DNA of 64,000 nt, taken from Piper betle. Its lineage: Eukaryota > Streptophyta > Magnoliopsida > Piperales > Piperaceae. Below the pieces are notes generated by a model. The model made no database searches and had not been told where the DNA came from. It worked only from the letters and a program-made list of their open reading frames with translations. The position numbers and the translations under genes are program-made. Each line of letters opens with the position of its first letter. Within the stretch, counting starts at the first letter, position 1. The stretch spans positions 1-64,000 of the forward strand of contig JAURVB010003514.1 in NCBI GenBank assembly GCA_033002965.1, written 5' to 3'. This document shows, one piece after another, positions 1 through 11,021 of the stretch.

Positions 1-225
1 TTCATTTATTATTTTGTCTTGTCTTTGCTTGTACATCATAGCATGCATGTAGGACTACGTTAGAACCCACGCATCCCATCCATGCATTTCATGTTTGCAT
101 CTCCATCTTGAGACACCGAGGGCAGATCCGGGTCGGCTTAACCGAACCCAGTAGATTAGCGAACGGTTCGGTCGCCGGTGACATTTCCGAGTCGATTCAC
201 GGGTGAGCCGAAACGGGGTGTTACA
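1..225 (+). mobile_element. 3' end of a Ty3-type LTR (window-truncated)
   Basis: This stretch aligns by eye with the last 230 bases of the two long LTRs at 25190-28191 and 29356-32315. The shared phrases are the cATCTTGAGACaCCGAG block and the GGGGTGTTACA terminus, which ends at 225. No primer-binding site follows. Instead the sequence continues into the middle of another LTR of the same family. That suggests the end of a 3' LTR or solo LTR inserted into an older relative. The left part is outside the window. Confidence 0.65.
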
Positions 226-2650
226 TCCTCCCTCTTCTCCCCGTTTTTCTTAAAGCCACCCACTACCGCCTTGCACATGTCGTTGCTGCCCACAACCTCT
301 GGCGACCCTCCTTAGCCCTTCATCCCTCTTTCCCGACCCTTCCCATCCTGTGCGACGAAATGCACGGTGACCCCAAGTGAGTCAAGGTCGCCGCTTGGAT
401 GCACTGTAACCGGCGACTAACACCGCCGCCGGCCAGTCGAGCACTACCGCCATCCATGCCATCAACACTCTCCCTAGTCGATCTCACCAACCCTAGCCCT
501 CCTCCCCTCTCCCTAACTAAACCCGTCACATGACCTCCTCTGGCCCTAGCCCACCACAACCCTTGTCACCGCTGGTGACTAGCTATCGCTGCCAGCCAAT
601 GGCAACTCCAGCCACCTTGAGCCACTTTCCCTTGCTAACTTCACTCATGGGACGACAATCACAGTTGTCGTCTCCCTCCTCAAGGCAAGTGCGACCATTG
701 CCGCCATCGCCACATAATCGCCGACGTAGGTGTACAATTTAATTTAAATTCATTTCATCAAAAGCATTATAATTATATTATTGATTGATTGCATGTGTGT
801 GAATTTAGGTTTGCTTTATTAACTAAGTGTGATGGACCCAAAAAAATGCTAATTTTAGTAATTAATATGAAGATTGTTTATGAACTGTTGATATAATTAT
901 AAATGAATACCAGAATTATAATAATTTGGCATTATTTTGATTATTAGAATCATGATCTTTATTTAGTTAATTGATATGTTTAATTATATATTAACAAATT
1001 TGTAATGTTGATCACATGATCACCTAGGAATGTAGATTCATATGATTAAGTAATAATTAATGAGATTGTTATAGAATAATAGTTAGATTGTAATCTGTGA
1101 TTGCATTTGAATTTAATTGCATTACCATTATATGGAACTAATTATAGGTTTATCATACGTATATGACATGATTATTAGGGTTACCTTACCTTCTTGAGTG
1201 CTACATGAAATATTATCATATTATCTCGGTATCATATAGTTGTACATGATTATATTGTTGATAGGATTAAAGATTGTTTGGATGGATCAGAATATCAATG
1301 ATTGCCTTAGTGTTGTTTGATTTATCCATCATATAATTCATACATCATATAAGTGTATATGGGCATTAGTATTTAGTTTTGTTTGTATAGGTTTAGTGTA
1401 AGAGCTCGCCGTGTAGGCACGAGGCCAAACTTGGAGTTTCTACCAGGTCCGTTTAGAACTCATACTCTTGTTTGTCGATCTCTTCTATTACTGTTTTGGA
1501 TTGTAGGTTGCAAGACGTGTTAAGTGGTCAATTTATTTAATCCCACTTAACACGGGTCTTTTTAACAAATAGTTTTCTAGATTAGTAACCCTAAAGGATG
1601 ATCCCTCGAGTCTAATTTCGAAAATAAGATCCACCACAAGTTGCCTTTGGGCTTATAGTATTAAACACCTTTCCATGTTTATATATAATTTTATCGTATT
1701 TTCAGTGAGATGAGAGATGATGAAATCGACTCGTACGTACCATGAGTAGGTGCACGTGCCAGTCACAGTAGGCTTTTGATTATTGAGAGGAGTTCCTCAC
1801 ACCTGGAGAAACATGGAGGTTTACAGGTACTATTTAGTATACCACACATCAGAACATGTGGTTCAAAGGGTACTGAAGGCGACTGCCTGTGAGTACTCGA
1901 CATTCCTGCTTAAGCCATAAGATATATGGAAAATCGGAGAGGGTTTAGGATACTGGAATCCCTGAAAGAGGGACAATTAGAAAATGCCAAGAGAGGCATC
2001 AAACTAGTCAGTTCGGGATGCTATCATGACTCCTAAGTAGTTACTCTTATAAGAGTTCAAATGAAGTATATGCATGTTTTCTTTTCATGAGAGTTATCTC
2101 TCATTGACAGTTTGATATTAGTTATTTTCTAGACCAGTAACTATCGTTGCTAACAGTTTTCTATTGTATATATAAGCGAGCATCATATACAATAGGATAT
2201 GTCAGAGTTGATGAATGAGCATTTTTTTATTATATATGTAGACGAGCATCAGAGACAATAAGATATGCCGAAGTTGACAAATGAATATTGACATCCTTAC
2301 ACACACACATGCCTAACGATAGGACACTTTATTGTGGTGCTGGTTGATGTGTTAAAAAAAATTTTTGATGAAATATTTTGATGATGATAATGATACTGTT
2401 GTGAATGAAATTAGTAAACTTTTAGTCATGTTAATGTGGATAACAGACCGGTCAAAACCTAGTCAGGGATTATAATATATAAATTGTTGTGTGTTGCGAA
2501 GTGTGATGATATATTTTGCTATTTTTATATATTTTGTGAAATAATTATAGACACGATGGCTTTCTTATTTCACTTTTTTGGAGAAACTCTTTTTATTTAT
2601 TTATAAAATTTTTATCATATTTAATTAATTAGAGTGTAAAATTTTTTTAT
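226..2650 (+). mobile_element. Degenerate, 5'-truncated LTR of the same family
   Basis: The order of landmarks matches the intact 3-kb LTRs. A GC-rich block (about 240-740) runs into the 'aattatttaaaattga' type AT stretch. Then come the 'accaggtccgtttag' block (about 1443), the paired 'cacttaac' block (about 1520-1555), 'gatccaccacaagttgcctt' (about 1630), 'ggttcaaagggtactgaagg' (about 1860) and the 'gttcgggatgctatc' block (about 2011). The match fades near 2650. Many small differences indicate an old copy. I see no coding sequence; the short open frames here are chance openings in the GC-rich part. Confidence 0.6.
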
Positions 2651-2834
2651 TGTCGTATCTTGTACTTAGTGTCCTGCTAAGTTGTACAAGAATTCCCATA
2701 TTTATTTATAAAACTGAGTAAGGCTGGTAACCATTCCCATATCCGACCTAAGGAGGGAAGTAGGGCGGGAAATACAAGAACTGTTAGTGAGGAGTGACTT
2801 CATTCTAGTGTGAGGAACCACCGAAAGGGGCTCC

Positions 2835-3176
2835 TTATGGAAAGTAAGGTGATGGCCAAAAGTGGTTGTGTGGGCGGCACGCCTTGGGGCGACGCCTGAG
2901 TTGCTGGGACTGTTGAACAGTTGGTACCAGTGTTTTTAAACGGCTTTGGAGTGTTGATAGGGGCCTTCGAGTTTGTTTGCCGAGGTGTAGCAGACAGTAC
3001 AATGGCTGGGGGAAGAAGTGTGTGTTCAGTTCCTTCATGCTGTGATGGGGCGAGTCCGTGTGTTTCGGATGCGCACTAAAACCAGGTAGTTGTTCTTGTT
3101 GCTTGTTGAGTAGAGCGAGAACTTGGTTGAGGGATTCTTCAAGCTCGTGAATCTGATGATCCTTTTGCTTCATCAA
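2835..3176 (-). pseudogene. Retroelement-like (gag-like) fragment
   Basis: The minus strand carries a 113-codon open frame. Its first 30 residues form a charged heptad-like helix (ELEESLNQVLALLNKQQEQ), of the kind seen near the N terminus of plant retrotransposon Gag proteins. The rest is low-information sequence without a zinc knuckle. The frame is open about 30 codons further upstream before a TAG. It sits next to LTR-derived DNA, which supports a transposon origin, but no diagnostic Gag, RT or integrase motif is present. It could equally be non-coding. Family assignment is a guess. Confidence 0.3.
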
Positions 3177-3420
3177 GTTGTTCGGTGGGTGCTTACCTTC
3201 CTACTCATTAATCGGCACTACTGTGAAATCGGTATCATCATTGACGTCGAGGGAGCGGCATCATCATTGACAGGCTTCCTCATCATGCTTCTTGTTGTTG
3301 GGCATCCTGTTGTTAATAGGAAAAGACTCGAACGGCTTCAGCAACACTACAACATTTCAGCGAGTCCCCAGCGTTGTAGTTGTTTGTGTACAAATTTGCG
3401 CGCCTTAACAGGATGAAAGC

Positions 3421-5180
3421 AAGAGACGCAAGCGCAAGAGGTGAGTCAAGTGGAAGGTCGAGTTCCACTATAATTGTCAGTTAAACCTGTTAACAATAAC
3501 AAGAATAATTCACACAAGACAAGTTTTTGCATGGTTCTATGAGACCAAATGAGTTCCCATTTCAATCCACGAGTTAAACTCACAATCCATTTTTTTATGA
3601 TTTTTTTTACAATTTACAATCACAAGTGCATTTTTGTTGTATTAATTCACCGACTCCCGTGTTGCACGTATTTCAAGGCTCAAAACCGGTCTTTCTCATG
3701 CTCTAATATGAAAATTGACCTCACCGTCGTGTCTAGAACGTGTGAAAGTAAATCTTGGACGAAACAGAGTGCGAGAAGGTTATTAAATCCTTCCCGGAAG
3801 AGGTGTTGAATCGGACCAGCTTTGGGTCAATTTGGGTCAGAAAATGACTGAACCGGGTCGAGTTAGGTACCGGGGTCGGTCTGATGTTGGTAGGTCCAAG
3901 ATGGTCGTAGTCAACAATTTCGGGTAGACGGCCGCGAACTCCAACTCGGTCAGGTTCGCGGTGGAGCCGGACGCAAACAACAAAAGTGGACGCGGCAGCT
4001 AGTCGGGTCGACAGATCGACTAGCATGGTGCAACACCGGCTGCTTGTCTGCTCCGGCGACAGCAACGGCGGTGACATCGGGGTCAGGCAATTGCCAAAAA
4101 TTCTTGGTCTGGAGAAGGGAGGTAGAACCATGCTGGTCCGGCGGTCGCTGACGGCGTTAGATGATAATGGTTTCACCGGAAAGTTCTCCGGCGATAATGA
4201 TATCACAGCGACTTTTGTAGAGTTTTCTGGCGATCAGCGGTAAGGACTTCGTCGTTGCTTGTAGTCAGCTGTGAGGTGAAGCTTTTGACGTGACGTTGTG
4301 GCCGACAGTCACCTGGGCTTGCCGAACGTGAACCAAAAGATGATGGTGCGCGGCGGCTGTCTGCTCCGGCCTGGAATTTTTCGCCAAGTTTTCGGCGACG
4401 GCGCTAGTCGGCGGTGGCGGGCAGGCACATAAACTTGTAGTCAGTGATGCAATCAACAAGTTGGACGTGGTGGCTCTCCCCAGATGGGACTCGGATTGCC
4501 AGAAAAGGTCCTGCAAATCAATCAAAAAATCTGAAAAACCATCAACAAATGGTGACTTTTCTTCTCCTCGGCGGCAGGGCTCCATCACCGCACTTCTTCC
4601 CAGCTCCGAGTCCCCCTTCTCCACTCCATTCAAGGAGGGTATTTACAAAACAAAGCCCCTCTTATCTCATTGGTGGTTCCAAGATTTGTGACCTCTGATC
4701 GTCACCATCTCATCTTCCTCTCTTTATCTCTTCTTTTTCTTCTCTTCAAATCTCAGAGACTACTCCATAGAGGTAGAGTTGGCTTGGATTGGCTCGACCG
4801 GGTTGTGTGTACATAGCGACTTGCTAGACCCAATCGATTTGATCGTCTTGCATGACACAGGATATGTAGATCGGCTCCTTCGGTTAGGATGGGTATGTGA
4901 CTTGGTACCAATGTGCAGTGAGAAAAATAAAGAAAGAAAAACTTTGTGGCAGACATGTGTGGGCCCAACTAAAAACATGTGGACCAGGCCCAAATGGGTA
5001 GTGGGCCCATAGCCGCGGCGAGACGATTGATTCATTGACACGTAAGCTAGACAAATCGGCGAATCACCGAATCTTTTTGAGGAGAAAACCATTTTCTTGA
5101 ACACTTTTTTTCCTTTCTTTTTCATGAGTGGCACACGTAAAAGAAAGGAAAGTGGGGGAAAGATTCTAAGAATATATGTA
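3421..5180. other. Moderately GC-rich intergenic DNA, probably decayed transposon
   Basis: There is no convincing gene. At about 3698-3722 the plus strand reads like a degenerate reverse complement of an initiator-Met primer-binding site (compare gctctaatatgaaaattg with the usual gctctgataccaattg). That would be consistent with a minus-oriented retroelement. The 3880-4680 part is GC-rich with several overlapping open frames, none showing a recognisable domain. An LTR-like origin is inferred from composition only. Confidence 0.3.
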
Positions 5181-5639
5181 AGAGCGGCAATAGTGGCGGA
5201 AAATGAACAATAAATTTAAATAAGAAAACTACTATTTTTTTTCTCAAAGCTAAGAAAACTATTTATTGAGGTTTAGGTTTTACGATATATTTGCCTTCTC
5301 ATCGCCACGTCCCACTTTTTGAAAGTTCCCTTTTTATCAACCTTTTCTTTGGATAATTAAGAATGCTAGAAGAAACCATAATAATTATAATTGTTTGTCA
5401 ATAAATATTATATTAAATATGAAAATATCAATTCTAATTAATTATTTTTCCCCAAAATGCTGTAAATGTAAAGAAAATATATGTAAGTGCTAACTAGCTA
5501 GGATAATAAAGGTTTACTTTATTATAATAAGTAGATAGATAGATGTAATTTGTCAAGTGGACATACGCCTTCAATCAAATTCAAGTTGATTTTCTAAATT
5601 AACACTGCTATTATTTTCATGCATATTTTTTTTCATGGC

Positions 5640-5990
5640 AAATAGGTTGACTCACCCAATAATTTGAGATTAAAAGTAAGAGAATCAATAAATTAAAATA
5701 CAATAAAAATTCCTTATATATGGGTCACAAGTTTCAAATCTCACCAGTCTTACTTTTAAAAAACAATAAAAATATTTTTTACAATAAAATAATTTCTTAT
5801 TTTTTACTAATATGAGTAATTCTAATTGTCTATAAAAATATAATAAAAAATCAAATAATTATAATTAATTTTTCATTCAAATAAATGTATTTTTAAAATT
5901 AATTACAATTTATATCTAAAATATTAAATTATTATAATTTATCATATTATTCAATGAGATTTTATATATATAATTAAAATTTATCCGATA
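5640..5990 (+). repeat. Dispersed repeat, copy 1 (pair with about 23140-23560)
   Basis: Both copies share an ordered series of phrases. Near the start is 'gggtcacaagtttcaaatct' here and 'ggggtcataggtttgaatct' in the other copy. Both then run through 'aaaaatataataaaaaa', 'aattattataattta', 'attattcaatgagattt', 'ttatatataattaaaattta', and end with 'cataacgcgatattttgcc' here or 'cataatgcgacatcttgtc' there. The first phrase resembles an RNA polymerase III B box (GGTTCRANNCC), so a tRNA-derived SINE is possible. I could not define ends, an A box or target duplications. Confidence 0.45.
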
Positions 5991-8990
5991 TAACTCCAAG
6001 TAACATAACGCGATATTTTGCCATATATAAATATATATATATATAGCTTTAAAAAAACTAGATATTCATACATGAACTGGTTTGTGAATTGGGGACGGGA
6101 GGGAAGACGAGGACAAACAGCTGCCGGTCAGGATTTTGAAGATTCCCATTGTATTATACAGACCACCTGTGCATGCTCTTGGCTGCATCCCACCTTCCAA
6201 AGCTTTCTTTGAGAGCAAACACGATGTCATTCCCCGCCGAAACAAGCCCATGCGCTTCCCATGTGAACTATCCATTCTCCATTGTCAGCAACAGATTCCT
6301 TATTCCATTGTTGTTCCAATTCTGCATCTCATTCTGATTTTAAGACCTTGAAACTGCTAATTGTTGTGTTTTGGTTTATTCTCCTTTTTCCAGCAAGCTG
6401 TGCAACAAGTACATAAAGCACAATGTGTGCCCACTGATAGGGTTGTTTAAATCTCCACTTTAAAGTTTGATTAATTAGAGAAATCCTTTGTGCACCAACT
6501 AAAATTTCCCCTTTTTACGTTAAATTTGATTGGCTTTTTAAATTATCAACATGGATTATGTTTATATGACAATTTTATTAAGCCAATTAAATTCAAGACA
6601 GAGAAAATTGGGGAAAATTTTGGTGGCGTATATAACATCAGTCATCTAATTAATTCAGAATCTAACCGTAAAAACCTCAATTAAACCTAACTTTTTCTGG
6701 GATTGTGCCCACTTCACTCACAAATACTAATTAAAGTTATTTCAAACTCAACTTAAATTCAAATAGGTTCAAATTGATTTAACTTAAACTCAAAGTCAAT
6801 CAAACCATATTTAAATTAAATAATATTAAGCTCAACTTGTTCGATGAATAGCCTAATGCACGCTAAGTAAGAACACTTAACATGAATAATAGTAATGATA
6901 ATTTCTAACAATGGGTATTGGTTTAACTTAAGGATGACGATTGTGACAAATTACCTTAATTAGGGTTTTTGTAGACCAGAAAATGATTTTAAGGACTATA
7001 TATTGTAGCAAAGTTATCTCGTGACAATATATCTTCCCCTAAAATGTTGTGTGCTTTTGTTCACTAGTAACAATGCCTTTTAATTAAAATATTCTAACAC
7101 ACTATAATAATTTTAAAAATACCTTACCCAGAAAATGTTTAAATGTCATTATTAATTGATCAACCTCATTAATCAATACATTATTTTTTTTCTTTTGTTG
7201 TCTTCTCATCAACCCCTTTACATTAAAACATGAGTTTTCTTTTCATCACGTCTTAATTTTTCTTACATGTGGTTGATTATGAGCAACCCAACAATAGTTT
7301 TATGAACCCAATAATACTTGTTTAAATAAAATTTTTATTTAATCATTTCTTATTAAGAAAGTCTTAGAGTATAATTCTACTCAAATTAATAATTTTAACG
7401 ATATTGATAAATTTTAATATATTTTTAATTATGATACTCAAATTAAAATTTATTATTTAATATTACATACTCAATTTAAAATTTTACATTTTTTTATTTG
7501 TTTATTTATATATTATTTTAATTATTATTAAAAAGACTTAGAGTATAATTATATCTGAATGAAAAATCTTTGATAAAATAAATTCCATTTAATTTTTAAA
7601 ATTTTAATTATTAAAATTAAGACTATTTTTAAATTTTGATAAATATTTATTATTTTTATTTAAAAATAATAAAATTATATTTTTAATATATACTATTAAT
7701 AAATTTCAAATATATCCCACACACAATCGTGCCGCAGATCTTTGACTAATTAAAAATATTATTTTAAAATATTTTTTCCTTGCTTGACTTATACTCTGAA
7801 GTTGCCCTCTATTTCGTATGAGATTGTGCCCCGTTTGCTAGGCGGCTAAGAGTTTAATATTTCATTGACCTGAAATATAAGTTGTCCTTATTTGATTTTA
7901 AAAAATAGATATAAATAATAAGTGGGGCAGATTCTCAAAGAAATTGCAGGACTGTTAATAGAGAGGAGGGGGATCGTGCAAAGCGAACGGCATACGAGGT
8001 TCTAAGGGTTGCACTAAACGTGGCAGGGAACTATTGGCTCATTTAAAATAGTTTGTGGGTCCAACAAGTAGCAATATGACAAAACAACATTTTGCTGATG
8101 CAAGATGAGTGTAAGAATGAAAATATGCAAGTTGTGATGCTGAAGGGGGTTAAGAATAGTCATCTATATTTTTTCTGCTTTGTTTAAAAATTATAATTTT
8201 TATTTTTTACCCCTAAATACCATCCTCATAATTATCAGATTATTTTAAAAAAATCATGTGCCCATTAAGAGTGTTAATTGATAGGTTGAGCAAGGTTTAA
8301 TTGTGCTGAAACTTGACTCAATTAAACAAGATGGTAGTTGCATACTCTTATAACTTGATTTGAGAAAGATTTTTAGCTGCAACTAATTGAGCTGCCTTGA
8401 AAATATGCCAGGATATTTTTAGTCTTATTAAATGAATTTTTTGACAGAAAAAAATATCTACTTGAAAAATATTCACTTTATTAGTAAAATGTTTTTGATA
8501 TTTGTGCCCGACCAATTCTTTTTGTATAATAAATAATTTTTTGGTTAGACTCAAATCAAAGTTATAACATTCCTGAAATTCACAAAATTTGAATTGAGTT
8601 AAATCAAACTAAATAAATAAGTAGTGATATTTATATAATTTGAACCAGAAGCAAAGTTCAAACCAAATTAAATCGAGGGAGTCCGATTCAACTTTTTATT
8701 TAAACAAGGTTTTAATACCCCTTATACAAGTTTTATTATTATTTAGTACAATTATATAAAAATTTAAATAGTTAATCTTATTAAAAATAATATATATGTA
8801 ATATATATTTTTTAAAAACACACACATGTTAATTATATTTATATTTAAATAATTAATATGATTAACATCAAATAAGCCACCCATGTCCTCTACTACTACG
8901 TAAAAAAAAATCGTAATTAATTTATTATTTATTGGGATAAAAAGGGGCGAAATTTAATTATACGCAAATAAGTAAACTGTTTAAAAGTAA
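5991..8990. other. AT-rich intergenic DNA without a recognisable gene
   Basis: Very AT-rich sequence with scattered short open frames that show no domain, splice pattern or codon bias. About 8260-8700 contains 'ttgagc/ttgactcaa/gagtt' words like those of the hAT-like element at 16853-17502 and may be a decayed relative. No ends or duplications could be set for it. Confidence 0.4.
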
Positions 8991-9360
8991 TCACAGATTA
9001 TTTTAAACTCTGGCGTATGGATAAAATCACGCTTAATTCAGATATTATTCGATATATTTATTTTTAATAAAATTAACCAATTGAAATATTCTTTTAAAAA
9101 AGAAGAAAAAAAGAAAAAGAAAAAGAAAATCGCCGCATCGGAACACGATACGAGAAAATAAAAAGGAAATCTCCCGATATCTCACCACTCCTATCGGATA
9201 TGTTATGTCGCCGACAAACACGTCATCCCTACGCGACGACCCGCCCCCGAGATATTAAGACTCCACCGCATTCGTCTTCGACGCGAGGAGGAAGAAAGCT
9301 TCCATCTTTATCTTCTCCGATCTCTTCTCCTCCTTCTCATGTTCTTGATTCTTCGCCCTC

Positions 9361-9366
9361 TATAAA
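9361..9366 (+). promoter_or_regulatory. Possible TATA box of the GARP factor gene
   Basis: TATAAA preceded by CTC lies 42 bases before the chosen ATG. A TATA-directed start about 30 bases downstream would leave a leader of only about 12 nt. So either the leader is very short, or this motif is inside the 5' UTR and the promoter lies further up, near the purine-rich tract at 9099-9128. Confidence 0.3.
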
Positions 9367-9402
9367 TCCCACCAAATCCGCTCGTTGGGTGCATTGGTTG
9401 GG

Positions 9403-11021
9403 ATGGCCTCCTCCTCGTCGGAGCTCACTCTCGACCTCATGCCCGCCGCCGGGTTCACGGCGGCGGCGGTGCGGCGGCTGGTGGAGGACGGCTCGGCGGG
9501 CGACGGGCCGCCCCGGAGGAGGAAGGTGGAGGAGTGCGTGAGGCGGCTGGAGGAGGAGAGGAGGAAGATCGCCGGGTTCCGCCGCGAGCTGCCCCTCTGC
9601 ATGCTCCTTGTTTCGGATGGTGGGTGAGTTTTTGGGATTGTTTGGTTCTGTCTTTATTTTTTTGTGCTTTTGGGGGTTTTCTGAGATGGTTTTTTTTTTT
9701 TTTTTGTGCAGCTATTGATGCTTTGAAGATGGAGGTGGAGGAGGAGGGAGGTGGGGAGAAGAAGGGTGGTGGGGGTGAGGAGGAGAAGATGAGCTGGTTG
9801 GTGTCGGCGCAGTTGTGGAGTGATGGTGATCGGAGCAGTAGCAGGGAGAGCAAGCTAGCTGCTGCTTCTGCTGCTGCGACAGAGATCAAACAGGTGCGAT
9901 GGATTGATCAAAATCTGTTCCAAAAATGCAATCTTTTTTTTAAAAAATTTCCTCTGGTCTGTATTCTGAATCTTCTGCTGTAGATAGCTGGGAAAGGAGC
10001 TCTCACCCCGTTCAAGGTCTGCTCAGCTTTTCCTGTTGTGGAGAGGAAGGTGCCGCTGACGGTGCCGGACTTGTCACTTCGAGCTCCGTTGGAGAGTGGG
10101 AGTGGGAGTGAGGACTCTCGTTCAAGCACAAGGAGTGAGACTGGAACAAACAACAACAACGACCAGTACCACTCCACCTCCTCAACGGCGAACCTGGTGG
10201 CGCCGCCGGCGACGTCGGCGAGGAAGCCGCGGAGGTCCTGGTCGCCGGACTTGCACCGGCGGTTCGTCACTGCACTAGAACAGCTCGGTGGTCCGCATGG
10301 TAAGTTGAGAGATGATTGCACCGGTATACGATTGAATATGAGGGGAAGTCTGATTGAAGCCACTTAAAAATTGATCTATCATCGTCTTCAATTGAAATGT
10401 TCTTTAAGGTTTTGTCAGAAAGTTGGGTCGATTCGTGTTTGTTTGCATCTCTGTACATTAACAAGATTTATGAACACAACATAGTATGAATCTTGTTAAG
10501 AGCAGAAGCAAAACATTCAAAAAGCTATGAAAAATATGCAGCAAGTGACTCTATTTTGATGGGAAATTTAAGAATGTACGTTAATGTTGCCAATCTCTTC
10601 TTCTTTCCCAAACAGTGGCCACGCCGAAGCAGATAAGAGATGTGATGCAAGTTGAAGGACTGACAAACGACGAAGTGAAGAGTCATCTACAGGTGAGCTT
10701 CAAACTAGTTCTCGAGTTTTTTTGTCTTTTCAGCAAGATATAAATTCTTAAGCAGTAACGTGTTTCGACTAACTGATGCATTCTTTTTTATTGCAGAAGT
10801 ATCGGTTGCATGCCAAACGAGCTTCTACAACAAGATCAAACTCCAACCATCCATTGGTTCTACTTGGAGGAGTGTGGCCTTCTTGTGAACCTTTCAGATT
10901 TTCAAAGACTAGTGCCTCCCAGTCAGGATCACCCCAAAGTCCGTTCCAAATTGCCACAGCTGGCCGAGCAATCTCCAACACTGCTGGAGATAGTGGGGAG
11001 GAAGAAGATGGGAAATCATAG
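9403..11021 (+). CDS. GARP/G2-like transcription repressor, HHO/NIGT1 (HRS1-homologue) type
   Basis: Five exons: 9403-9619, 9712-9893, 9984-10299, 10616-10692 and 10797-11021. All introns are GT-AG and all junctions are in phase, giving 338 codons. Near the N terminus an LTLDLMP stretch precedes the family's conserved helix ([20 protein letters not shown], then PLCMLLV). The single GARP/Myb-like DNA-binding domain (about residues 212-270) reads [15 protein letters not shown] ... [15 protein letters not shown] ... [16 protein letters not shown]. Downstream, VLLGGVW matches the short hydrophobic motif typical of HHO proteins. Established for the family: nuclear repressors, induced by nitrate via NLPs, that act on nitrate-uptake and phosphate-starvation genes. 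Start chosen: the first ATG in frame; an upstream in-frame extension lacks an ATG. The gene looks intact. Which of the several HHO paralogues it is cannot be decided here. Confidence 0.93.

Noticed and set aside
3123..3416. 97-codon plus-strand frame opposite the gag-like fragment
   Set aside because: There are no recognisable motifs. The opposite strand has the better helix-like pattern.
9455..9889. 144-codon minus-strand frame over the GARP factor
   Set aside because: It is antisense to verified exons 1 and 2 and reads as Ser/Pro runs, so it is a shadow.
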